From Allosaccharopolyspora coralli (GTDB lineage: Bacteria > Actinomycetota > Actinomycetes > Mycobacteriales > Pseudonocardiaceae), in NCBI RefSeq assembly GCF_009664835.1, contig NZ_CP045929.1:4216001-4280000 (forward strand): a DNA stretch of 64,000 nt, written 5' to 3'. The notes beneath the pieces were generated by a model. The model made no database searches. It was not told the DNA's origin and saw nothing but the letters and a program-made list of their open reading frames with translations. The position numbers and the translations under genes are program-made. Below, piece after piece: positions 9,095 through 16,951 of this stretch. Position 1 is the first letter of the stretch, and the number at the start of each line of letters is the position of its first letter.

Positions 9095-10261
9095 GTGATT
9101 CCCGGGATGCGGCATCTGCCGAGTCCCGCCCGGACCTCCGGACCGTGCCGATCCCTGCTGGTCGAGCCCCTCGGAGGTGTGCTGGGTGTTCGGCGCCGAG
9201 GGCAACCGCGCCGGCGGGCCCTGCGTGGACGACTGCGGGCCCGAACCCTCCTGGGCGTTCGGCTCCTGCGGCGACTGCGACTCGCGTTGCGGTGTCTGGG
9301 CCTGGGAGGACTGCTCCGAGCCTGCCGGATTCGACGTCGTGCGCCACGACGCGACCTGGGCACGATCCGAGCGAACCAGTGCCTGCCACGGGTCGTCGTC
9401 CCGGCCCGCGCTCGTCTCGTCGGCCGGCCTTTCGCTACCGGCCGTACTCGCCGCGGACGGCGTTCCGGTGTCCCGCTCGGAGGCCGACGACTGCGTTTCC
9501 GCAGCCTGTTGTGGCCCGGTGTGCTGCAATCCGGACTGCTGCGCGCCGGATTTCTGTGCTCCGGTCTGCTGCGCGCCGGAGTGGGCCTGCCACGGATGCG
9601 CCTGCCGCGCTGCGTCCGGGCGGGCCGGTTGTTGACCGGGCGCCGCCGGAACACCGTGCGGCACGTCGGCGGCCGGACCCCATCCGGGCTGCCCAGCGCC
9701 GCCGGGCTGGTGCGCCGGACGCGGGTTGTTCCACGGCGGCGGCGGGGGTGGCCGATGACCGTCCGGACCGGGAGGCCCCGGTCGTGGCTGCCCCATCGGA
9801 GACGGCATCTGCGGGCGCGGTGGCGCCTGCGCGGCGGGCGGCGCCGCCCCGGGCAGTTTCACCGCCCCGGCGTCGGCGAGCAGCACTCCGGCGACGCCGG
9901 CGAGCTGCGCCACGGCCAGCACCGTGATCACGATGACCAGCGCGGTCGCGCCTCCGCCCATCACGATCTGCAGCAGCGCCAGCGCGGCGAACACCGACAA
10001 CGGTGCGGCGATCGTGAACGCGGGGAACCGCACCGGTCCCGGCAACAGGGTGAGACCGGCCAGCGTTCCCGAGCCGATCAGGCACAGCCCCGGAAGACCG
10101 CCGAGTGCGGCAGCACCACCGGCGTCGAAGAATCCCAGGAGGTAGGCGAGCAGCGCGGTCCCCGGGACGGCGAAGGTCAACAGCCGTCGCGTGTCCTTCC
10201 GTGCGGTCGGAGCCGGCGGAGGCGGGGCGGGACGCTGGGAAGATCCGTTCGGGACGGACAT
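9092..10261 (-). CDS. DUF5336 membrane protein (34-kDa antigen homologue, Rv0954-like)
   Basis: Predicted 389-aa membrane protein. After a short cytoplasmic N-terminus there are four hydrophobic segments (about residues 25-145: LLTFAVPGTALLAYLLGFF, AALGGLPGLCLIGSGTLAGL, FPAFTIAAPLSVFAALALLQIV, ALVIVITVLAVAQLAGVAGVLL). A long low-complexity tail rich in Pro, Gln, Gly and Ser ends QMPHPGNH. This architecture and the location next to perM and sucCD match Rv0954. The ATG at 10261 follows AGGAG at 8 nt, so the longer reading frame upstream is not used. Molecular role unknown; the family is linked to the cell envelope. Confidence 0.83.
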   Translation of the reverse strand: MSVPNGSSQRPAPPPPAPTARKDTRRLLTFAVPGTALLAYLLGFFDAGGAAALGGLPGLCLIGSGTLAGLTLLPGPVRFPAFTIAAPLSVFAALALLQIVMGGGATALVIVITVLAVAQLAGVAGVLLADAGAVKLPGAAPPAAQAPPRPQMPSPMGQPRPGPPGPDGHRPPPPPPWNNPRPAHQPGGAGQPGWGPAADVPHGVPAAPGQQPARPDAARQAHPWQAHSGAQQTGAQKSGAQQSGLQHTGPQQAAETQSSASERDTGTPSAASTAGSERPADETSAGRDDDPWQALVRSDRAQVASWRTTSNPAGSEQSSQAQTPQRESQSPQEPNAQEGSGPQSSTQGPPARLPSAPNTQHTSEGLDQQGSARSGGPGGTRQMPHPGNH

Positions 10262-10433
10262 TGCGAGGACTCCTAGACGTGCAGGACGGGGCTGTCCGGG
10301 CAGGCTGGCGGAAGGACGGTCCGACCGGACGGGGCGGTCGGATTCGCGGCCGCCGGCCACGCGCGACCGTACCGGACCGGCACCGCACTCCGATCTCGTT
10401 CATGCATACCGCATCCGGGGCCCGACGCGACGT

Positions 10434-10465
10434 GGGGCCGGACACCCACCTCGGTGTCCGGCCCC
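10434..10465 (-). terminator. Hairpin terminator after sucD
   Basis: A 13-bp perfect stem (10434-10446 with 10453-10465, GGGGCCGGACACC and its complement) closes a 6-nt loop, 24 nt after the sucD stop. There is no T-tract, as is common in actinobacteria. Confidence 0.75.
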
Positions 10466-10489
10466 GACGACACATGATCGAACCGGTGA

Positions 10490-11374
10490 TCAGCCCTGCA
10501 CGATCTGGCGCATCAGCTGCGCGGTCTCGCTCGGCGTCTTGCCGACCTTGACCCCTGCGGCCTCCAGCGCCTCCTTCTTCGCCTGGGCGGTGCCCGACGA
10601 GCCGGAGACGATGGCACCGGCGTGGCCCATCGTCTTGCCCTCGGGGGCGGTGAAGCCCGCGACGTAGCCCACGACCGGCTTGCTGACGTTGGCCTTGACG
10701 TACTCGGCGGCCCGCTCCTCGGCGTCGCCGCCGATCTCGCCGATCATCACGATCGCCTCGGTGTCCGGGTCGTTCTCGAACGCCTCGAGCGCGTCGATGT
10801 GCGTGGTGCCGATGACCGGGTCACCGCCGATACCGACGCAGGTCGAGAAGCCGACGTCACGCAGCTCGTACATCATCTGGTAGGTCAACGTGCCCGACTT
10901 CGACACGAGGCCGATCTTGCCGGACTCGGTGATGTCGGCCGGGATGATGCCCGCGTTGGACTTGCCGGGCGAGATCACACCGGGGCAGTTCGGCCCGACG
11001 ATGCGAGTCTTGTTCCCGGTCGCCTGCGCGTGGGCCCAGAAGTAGGCCGAGTCGTGCACCGGGATGCCCTCGGTGATGACCACGGCGAGCCCGATCTCGG
11101 CGTCGATCGCCTCGATCACGGCGTCCTTGGCGAACTTCGGCGGGACGAACAGCACCGAGACGTCGGCGCCGGTCTTTTCCATGGCCTCCTTGACGGTGCC
11201 GAAGACCGGGAGCTCCTTGCCCTCGATCTCGACCGTCTGGCCCGCCTTGCGCGCGTTGACACCGCCGACGATGTCGGTGCCGGACTTGAGCATCCGCGCG
11301 GTGTGCTTGGTCCCCTCAGAGCCGGTGATGCCCTGAACGATGACCTTGCTGTTCTCGTTGAGGAAAATGGCCAT
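10490..11374 (-). CDS. sucD: SucD, succinyl-CoA synthetase alpha subunit
   Basis: ADP-forming succinate-CoA ligase alpha chain of the TCA cycle, 294 aa. It has the CoA-binding Rossmann start [19 protein letters not shown], the CoA-ligase region [18 protein letters not shown], and the active-site phosphohistidine loop [17 protein letters not shown]. Starts with ATG only 3 nt after the sucC stop, so the two form an operon. Length and both motif blocks are standard. Confidence 0.98.
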   Translation of the reverse strand: MAIFLNENSKVIVQGITGSEGTKHTARMLKSGTDIVGGVNARKAGQTVEIEGKELPVFGTVKEAMEKTGADVSVLFVPPKFAKDAVIEAIDAEIGLAVVITEGIPVHDSAYFWAHAQATGNKTRIVGPNCPGVISPGKSNAGIIPADITESGKIGLVSKSGTLTYQMMYELRDVGFSTCVGIGGDPVIGTTHIDALEAFENDPDTEAIVMIGEIGGDAEERAAEYVKANVSKPVVGYVAGFTAPEGKTMGHAGAIVSGSSGTAQAKKEALEAAGVKVGKTPSETAQLMRQIVQG

Positions 11375-11377
11375 CGT

Positions 11378-12547
11378 TCACGCCCCCGCAGCCGCGAGCT
11401 CGGCGGCCTTGTCGGCCGCACCGTCCATCGTGTCCACCAGCGTGACCAGCGGGTGGTTGGCCTCGGCGAGGATCTGCCGCCCCTCGGCCACGTTGTTGCC
11501 GTCCAGTCGGACGACCAGCGGCTTGGTCGCCTCGTCACCGAGGATCTTCAGCGCCTGCACGATGCCGTTGGCCACGGCGTCGCAGGCGGTGATGCCACCG
11601 AAGACGTTGACGAACACCGACTTGACGTCGTCGTCGCCCAGAATGACGTCCAGACCGGCCGCCATCACCTCGGCCGAGGCGCCACCGCCGATGTCGAGGA
11701 AGTTGGCGGGCTTGACGTTCTTGTGCGCCTCGCCCGCGTAGGCCACCACGTCGAGCGTCGACATGACCAGACCGGCACCGTTACCGATGATGCCGACCTG
11801 CCCGTCGAGCTTGACGTAGTTGAGGTCCTTCTCCTTGGCCTTGGCTTCCAGCGGGTCCTCGGCCTGGGCGTCGACCAGCTCGGCCTGCTTCGGCTGCCGG
11901 AACGCGGCGTTCTCGTCCAGCGTGACCTTGCCGTCGAGCGCGATGATCGTGCCCTGGGGGTCCTTCACCAGCGGGTTGATCTCGACGAGGGTGGCGTCCT
12001 CGGCGACGAAGGTGTCCCAGAGCTGGACGATGACGTCGACGCACTGGTCGGCGACCTCGGCCGGGAACTTCGCGGCCTCGACGATCTCGCGCGCCTTGGC
12101 CGCGTCGATGCCCTTGATCGGGTCGATGGCGATCCTGGCGAGCGCCTCGGGCTTGGTCGCGGCGACTTCCTCGATCTCCATACCGCCCTCGACCGAGGCC
12201 ATGGCCAGGAAGTTCCGGTTGGCGCGGTCGAGCAGGATGGAGAAGTAGTACTCCTCCGCGATGTCGGATGCGCTGGTGACCAGCACCTTGCGCACCTCGT
12301 GGCCCTTGATGTCGAGACCGAGGATGGCCTCGGCCTTGGTCTGGGCCTCGTCGGGGTTCTCGGCGAGCTTCACGCCACCGGCCTTGCCGCGGCCCCCGGT
12401 CTTGACCTGGGCCTTGACGACGACGGGGCCACCGAGTTCGGTAGCAGCTGCCTTCGCCCCTGCGGGGTCGTCAGCCACGGAGCCGGGCAGCGTCGGCACG
12501 CCGTGGGAAGCGAAGATTTCCTTCGCCTGGTACTCGTACAGGTCCAC
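11378..12547 (-). CDS. sucC: SucC, succinyl-CoA synthetase beta subunit
   Basis: Beta chain with the nucleotide and succinate sites, 389 aa. It starts [22 protein letters not shown], the family signature. The ATP-grasp domain covers roughly the first 240 residues ([42 protein letters not shown]). The C-terminal CoA-binding-like domain contains [19 protein letters not shown] and [20 protein letters not shown]. First gene of sucCD. GAGTGGAC overlaps the start region, and GTGTCGGACG-type sequence lies further upstream without a clear -10. Confidence 0.98.
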   Translation of the reverse strand: MDLYEYQAKEIFASHGVPTLPGSVADDPAGAKAAATELGGPVVVKAQVKTGGRGKAGGVKLAENPDEAQTKAEAILGLDIKGHEVRKVLVTSASDIAEEYYFSILLDRANRNFLAMASVEGGMEIEEVAATKPEALARIAIDPIKGIDAAKAREIVEAAKFPAEVADQCVDVIVQLWDTFVAEDATLVEINPLVKDPQGTIIALDGKVTLDENAAFRQPKQAELVDAQAEDPLEAKAKEKDLNYVKLDGQVGIIGNGAGLVMSTLDVVAYAGEAHKNVKPANFLDIGGGASAEVMAAGLDVILGDDDVKSVFVNVFGGITACDAVANGIVQALKILGDEATKPLVVRLDGNNVAEGRQILAEANHPLVTLVDTMDGAADKAAELAAAGA

Positions 12548-12705
12548 TCGAGTCTCCTGCGACGTCAGTGTCGGACGTGGTGACGATATCGACCTGCGAC
12601 GACGCTTGGGCCGGCGCCTCTGGTGTCGTCCCTCACCCAGTGTCGGCGGTCACGCGCCGCGCGCCACCCAGTCGTGGCTTTTCGGGCAATTCCGGCGCCA
12701 GCGGG

Positions 12706-14466
12706 CTACTCCGTCGATTCAGGAGACCTCGCGGCGAAGAACGCGCCGACCACCAGCACCCCGGCGCAGGCGAGCCCGCACCAGAGGCCGAGCCCGGCGG
12801 ACGAGGCCTCCGCACGGCCTGCGGTGAGCGGCAGTTCGAGCACCCGCACGGCCACGACGAGCACTGCCCCGCTCAGCAGCGCAGCTGCACGGGAGGGACG
12901 GCACACCGTGGCGAGAGCCACCGCGGCCAGGACCGCCACGAGCCCCAGGAGCAGCCCCCACGAGGTCGTCCCGACGTCGTGGAACAGCCCCGGCGGAGAG
13001 TAGTCGGGCGCCGTGAGCACCGGGAACGCGAACGCGAGGACGGCCAGCACTGCGGCGGGAACCGCCACGAGCAGCATCTCCGTACGCACCCGCACCTCGG
13101 TGAGGTCGACGTCGTCGCGCTCGACGCCACCGGCGAGCGCACCGAGCACCGCCGCGGTGGCCGCGAACACCAGCGCCGCGACGGCGGCCCATGCGCCTGC
13201 GCCCATTCGGGCACCGTCGACGGAGAGGGCAGCGAACACGGTGTCCAGGGAGGCAGCAGCCGCGAGCGGCACGACGGCGGTCCCGACCACCAGTGCCGGT
13301 CGCAACCACAGCGCTGCTCTCGGCATCGCCACACCCGCTGCGAGCAGCGCGAGCACCACACCCGCAGGCAGCAACGGACGAGCGGGATACGAGGACGGGG
13401 CGTCCGCGGAATCAGGCAGGGTGATCTGCGGCAACAGCGCGGCGGCGACCGCGAGAACCCCAGCGAGCATCCCGGCCGCCGCGGCGAGCCGGAGCAGTCG
13501 CGCCAACGCGGGCAACCGCACCTCGGTCTCGTCCGAGCTCGCCGTACCCGTCCATCGAGCCAGTGCGGCGAGCGTGAGCGCGGCGAGCACTCCGAGCAGC
13601 GGTCCCCAGCTGAAGCGCACGTCCGACATGAACGTCACGGCCAGCAATGGGGCCAGCGACACGGGCAGGACACCGAGTCCGAGCCCGAGCAGACCGCCCC
13701 GCACGACGTCGGGATCCGCGGCCGTGGCGGCGAATCCACCCGCCACGGGCACGGCGACCGCCATCAGGAAGCTTCCGACGAGGACCGCTGTCGGGGCGGT
13801 CACGTCCAGCGCGGACCGGGGCAGCAGGTAGGGATTGTCGGACTCGAACGGCATCAGGGTCAGCCCCACCGCGGCGACGACGGCCGCGAGCAGCACTACG
13901 GCGAGCAGGCCTTGTCGGTGCGTCACGGTGCCGTCCGACGAAGCGCGGGACTCGGCGGTACGGACGATCCAGCGCAGCACGAGCACGCCGGCAGTCGCCG
14001 ACGCCACGTGTGCCGCCAGCAGCATCCACGTTCCCGCCGACGGCTCCAGCGGCTCGAGAGTGGACGTGAGCAGGAGTTCCGGCCGGGCGGCGCGGCCGGC
14101 GTCGACGAGAAGCTGGGTGTCCAGGACGAACCGTCCGGGCGCGAGCACGGCCGGTCCGAGCAGGACGGCGGCAGCGGTGGCACGCCGCCCACCGCGCTCG
14201 AACCACCAGGCCAGCACGGGGGCGATCGCCGCGAGCAGCAACAGCACCGGCCACGACAGGAAGGCGGGCGCCGCGACGGGCGAGACGACCCCGACCAACG
14301 GAGCGAGTCCGATCAGCACGGCGCCGAGGCCCGCGAGCCCGAGCGCGGCGCGGAACGACCCGGCCCCACTCTCGGCCGAGGGTGCAGGACCCGGCGGCAT
14401 CGCTTGCGCAGTCGCCGTCGGAGCCGGAGGCCTCGTGGGACGCGGGGTTTCGGGGCTGGCACTCAC
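12706..14466 (-). CDS. Polytopic membrane protein of unknown function
   Basis: Predicted 586-aa, Ala/Leu/Val-rich integral membrane protein with about 13-15 hydrophobic segments from residue 35 to the C-terminus (for example WPVLLLLAAIAPVLAWWFE, GLLAVVLLAAVVAAVGLTLM, LLLGLVAVLAAVALATV). Polar loops include RFVLDTQLLVDAGRAARPELL and FESDNPYLLPRSALD. The N-terminus (VSASPETPRPTRPPAP) is Pro-rich. The reading frame is open further upstream, but GTG 14464-14466 fits the fall in coding character. I do not recognise the family. It sits between sucC and the M23 peptidase, where M. tuberculosis has no counterpart. It runs divergent from the peptidase and may have an envelope role by association only. 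Confidence 0.75.
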   Translation of the reverse strand: MSASPETPRPTRPPAPTATAQAMPPGPAPSAESGAGSFRAALGLAGLGAVLIGLAPLVGVVSPVAAPAFLSWPVLLLLAAIAPVLAWWFERGGRRATAAAVLLGPAVLAPGRFVLDTQLLVDAGRAARPELLLTSTLEPLEPSAGTWMLLAAHVASATAGVLVLRWIVRTAESRASSDGTVTHRQGLLAVVLLAAVVAAVGLTLMPFESDNPYLLPRSALDVTAPTAVLVGSFLMAVAVPVAGGFAATAADPDVVRGGLLGLGLGVLPVSLAPLLAVTFMSDVRFSWGPLLGVLAALTLAALARWTGTASSDETEVRLPALARLLRLAAAAGMLAGVLAVAAALLPQITLPDSADAPSSYPARPLLPAGVVLALLAAGVAMPRAALWLRPALVVGTAVVPLAAAASLDTVFAALSVDGARMGAGAWAAVAALVFAATAAVLGALAGGVERDDVDLTEVRVRTEMLLVAVPAAVLAVLAFAFPVLTAPDYSPPGLFHDVGTTSWGLLLGLVAVLAAVALATVCRPSRAAALLSGAVLVVAVRVLELPLTAGRAEASSAGLGLWCGLACAGVLVVGAFFAARSPESTE

Positions 14467-14920
14467 CGCGCCGACGCTAGCAACCGGGAGATCAGGCCCA
14501 CGGCCACCGGTCGGCCGGAGATCCGCGGCGCGCAACATCACAGCGGTCACGCTGTTGCGACGGTCACAGTGTGCGACCGCACGAGGCTTCACACGAGAGC
14601 GGACAGCGAACGCGACCCGGCTCCACGGCCACCCGAATGGCCCAGCCGCGCAGCCGCCGACACACCAGAGGGGATATGTGACACAGAACACATTCGCTCG
14701 TTTTGGTGTCCCCCTGTCCGGATCGCACCGCCGAACCTCACCCGAATGGAGCGACAACCCGACCCACGTCTCCGCTGGCAGTGCCCCTCGGTGACTCCCG
14801 GGATCGCCCGATGCTCACCCTCCGCACGCACTCCCCACAGCGGTTGACGATCACGGATTGTCGACACTCTGTCACTGATCGGGATTTGCCCCTAGGGGAT
14901 CTCCCTCGTTACTGTCCCCC
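14467..14920. promoter_or_regulatory. Divergent intergenic region with CRP-like site and promoters
   Basis: About 450 nt without a gene between the membrane protein (minus) and the M23 peptidase (plus). TGTGA-N6-ACACA at 14677-14692 is close to a CRP/GlxR-type site (TGTGA-N6-TCACA). TTGACG at 14843-14848 and TTACTG at 14909-14914 resemble promoter elements, but their spacing does not form a single convincing pair. CCCCTAGGGG (14889-14898) is a short palindrome flanked by GGGAT and ATCTCCC. The rest shows no recognisable feature. Confidence 0.4.
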
Positions 14921-15001
14921 AGTCCGTTGTCACGGTCAGATCACGAATGCCGGTTCCCCGACCGGCCCCGGAAACCCCGTCCGGCCCCGCGTGATCGGAC
15001 T
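14921..15001 (+). promoter_or_regulatory. Structured 5' leader of the M23 peptidase gene
   Basis: Three-way-junction-like fold by inspection. The closing stem pairs AGTCC (14921-14925) with GGACT (14997-15001) and GATCACG (14939-14945) with CGTGATC (14990-14996). Inside are a hairpin CCGGT/ACCGG (14950-14954 with 14961-14965) and a second CCGG/CCGG pairing (14968-14971 with 14981-14984). It ends 22 nt before the start codon, just ahead of the RBS. Actinobacterial M23 and Rpf genes often carry c-di-AMP (ydaO) riboswitches, but I could not match that consensus here. Confidence 0.4.
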
Positions 15002-15023
15002 CCCCCGAAACGGAAGGGCGACA

Positions 15024-15851
15024 GTGTCTCGACTCCGCTCCCCGGGCGGCAAGCACCCCACAACCGCACGCGATCCGCACGGCGAACAACGCCACGAGCG
15101 CGGCCAGCACCGCGTCTCCGCACCCTCGACGGTCATGCGCGGCCGCATCGTCGTCGCAGCGGTCGCCGCCGGAGCGTTCGCCGCCGCAGGCCAGTCCATG
15201 GCCGCCGGCGAGACCGACTCCGGCTACGACGACTACACCCCGCTCGCCTCCGGTCAGGACGCCGCCGCGTCCTTCGGCGCCGTGGCCAGCTCGGGCACCG
15301 GCGGCCCGGCACCGGCACCCGAGGTGCTGCCCGTGGCGCAGCCGGCCAACGGCGACGCGGAGATGGAGAAGCTCAACAAGAGCACGCGCATCGCCGAGGA
15401 GCGCGCCGAAGCCGCCGCCGCCGAAGCGGCCCGTATCGCCGCCGAGGAAGAAGCCAAGCGACCCAAGATCGTCTCCCCGGCCGAGGGCACGTTCACCTCC
15501 GGGTTCGGCGGCCGCTGGGGCAGCACCCACTACGGCCTCGACATCGCCAACTCCATCGGCACACCGATTAACTCGGTCATGGACGGCGAGATCATCGAGG
15601 CGGGCAGCGCCAGCGGCTTCGGCCAGTGGGTCCGCGTCCAGCACGACGACGGCACGATCACCGTCTATGGCCACGTCGACACGATCACCGTCGACGAGGG
15701 CGACACCGTGGAAGCGGGCGAGCAGATCGCCACCATGGGCAACAAGGGTTTCTCCACCGGTCCGCACCTGCACTTCGAGGTCTGGAACGCCAGCGGCAAG
15801 AAGATCAACCCGAAGCCCTGGTTGGACGAGCGCGGCATCTCCCTCAGCTGA
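15024..15851 (+). CDS. Secreted M23 family peptidoglycan endopeptidase (Rv0950c-like)
   Basis: Zinc metallopeptidase that trims peptidoglycan cross-links outside the membrane, predicted 275 aa. GTG 15024 is chosen because GGAAGGG lies 5 nt upstream; the frame is open another 107 codons upstream, but that stretch is the structured leader. A basic N-terminus leads to a signal or anchor segment (MRGRIVVAAVAAGAFAAAGQ, about residues 40-60). An Ala/Glu coiled-coil (EERAEAAAAEAARIAAEEEA) follows, then the LytM domain: HYGLDIAN (metal ligands His and Asp) and GPHLHFEVW (HxH). It matches Rv0950c by position next to pcrA and sucCD. Confidence 0.92.
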   Translation: MSRLRSPGGKHPTTARDPHGEQRHERGQHRVSAPSTVMRGRIVVAAVAAGAFAAAGQSMAAGETDSGYDDYTPLASGQDAAASFGAVASSGTGGPAPAPEVLPVAQPANGDAEMEKLNKSTRIAEERAEAAAAEAARIAAEEEAKRPKIVSPAEGTFTSGFGGRWGSTHYGLDIANSIGTPINSVMDGEIIEAGSASGFGQWVRVQHDDGTITVYGHVDTITVDEGDTVEAGEQIATMGNKGFSTGPHLHFEVWNASGKKINPKPWLDERGISLS

Positions 15852-15935
15852 GGCGCCGCCACACCGCCGTCGCCTCTCGACCCTGTGTAGCGTCGTGGTC
15901 CACGGACCGCGAGGTCCACAGGGTCGGGGGTCGCG

Positions 15936-16711
15936 ATGGAACAGAAGGTGTCCCTGTCGGGTGCGCCGGAGACCATGCTCGGCACCCTGTACCTGCGCGC
16001 GAAAGCGGGCACGCTGGCGAATCCGGTGCTCGTTGACCGGCACGCGGCAGCTGCCGTCGAACGCCTCGACTACGACTTCGGTCGGCTCCGGCTCGACAAC
16101 CGGGACCCCAACACGGTCGCGATCCGCGCCGTGTCGATCGACCGTCGAGTCCGCGACCTCGTCGCCGCGCGCCCCGACCGCACCGTGCTGCACCTCGGCT
16201 GCGGCCTGGACACCCGCGTGTTCCGTCTCGACCCGCCGCCGACCGTCGCAGGCTCTTCGGGCAGCAGCGTCCGCACCACCACACGGTCCCGACCTCGGTC
16301 ACCGATCCGAAGCTGCTGGAACGGATCCCGGACGACAAGCCCGCACTGGTCGTCGCGGAGGGGCTCACGATGTACCTCACCGAGCAGGACGGACTGCGAC
16401 TCCTGCGACGCATCGTCGAGCACTTCCCGTCCGGTGACCTGCTCTTCGACGCCTTCAGCCGACTCAACGTCCGGCTGTCGAACCGGCTCAACCCGATCGT
16501 CACCCGCTCCGGCAGCTCACTGCGCTGGGGCATCGACGACCCACACCAGCTCGAACGCCTCGTTCGGGGACTCGCACTCGTCGAGGAGTGGCCGTACACG
16601 TCCGCACCCGAACTCGCGCGCTACTCCAGGCCGACCCGAACCGCGCTGACGGTGCTCGACACGTTCCGCACCACCCGCAGACTCGGCAGGCTCCTGCACT
16701 ACCGATTCTGA
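15936..16711 (+). pseudogene. Frameshifted class I SAM methyltransferase (LCMT/PPM1-like)
   Basis: The first frame (15936 to about 16247) encodes MEQKVSLSGAPETMLGTLYLR through the SAM-binding motif VLHLGCGLDTRVFRLDPPPTV. The homologous protein then continues in another frame with RRLFGQQ, SVTDPKLLERIPDDKPALVVAEGLTMYLTEQ and the typical end LLHYRF at 16711. At the junction the usual block after motif I (of the type RWxDVDxPEVIELR) is missing, so a deletion of about 40 nt that is not a multiple of three is inferred. The acidic SAM-ribose residue lies in that missing block, so the product is very likely inactive. A sequencing error is less likely because residues are lost as well as frame. Confidence 0.85.
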
Positions 16712-16729
16712 GCGGAGAAGTTGCCGCTC

Positions 16730-16945
16730 AGAGAGCATCTGGGAACTGGCTTTTGTGCCCGTAGGGCACGCCTCATACGTGCTCAGCCTCGACAGGGTGA
16801 GGGGCTCCGGCGTTCGGAGTTCGTGCCTCGCAAGGCAGGGGTTCTCGCCGCGTACGCGTGGTACTCACGAGGACCCCACCGCCGCGAGGCACGAACTGGG
16901 GCGGCGGTACCGGACCACCCACCCCAGTTCCCACATGCGTTCTCT
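16730..16945 (+). repeat. Family D full-length element
   Basis: A 216-bp intergenic element between the methyltransferase pseudogene and pcrA (convergent). Terminal inverted repeats: AGAGAGCATCTGGGAACTGG (16730-16749) and CCAGTTCCCACATGCGTTCTCT read inverted at the right end. Inside are a hairpin GTGCCCGTAGGGCAC (16755-16769), a hairpin CTCCG/CGGAG (16805-16819), a 14-bp stem (16818-16831 with 16884-16897) and a nested 10-bp stem GGGGTTCTCG/CGAGGACCCC (16838-16847 with 16868-16877, one G-T). The right end lies 6 nt from the pcrA stop. Other copies are at 44948, 47361, 60165 and 62941. Confidence 0.88.
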
Positions 16946-16951
16946 GGGGTT

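Noticed and set aside
7406..10276. 956-codon open frame on the plus strand
   Set aside because: Shadow of perM and the DUF5336 gene; the translation is low-complexity Arg/Gly/His and has no domain.
12568..14847. 759-codon plus-strand frame over the membrane protein
   Set aside because: Composition (Arg, Gly, Gln, His) is that of an antisense frame; the minus strand gives regular hydrophobic segments.
14921..15001. Firm call of a c-di-AMP riboswitch
   Set aside because: The fold is suggestive, but the conserved ydaO sequence motifs and pseudoknot could not be recognised by eye.
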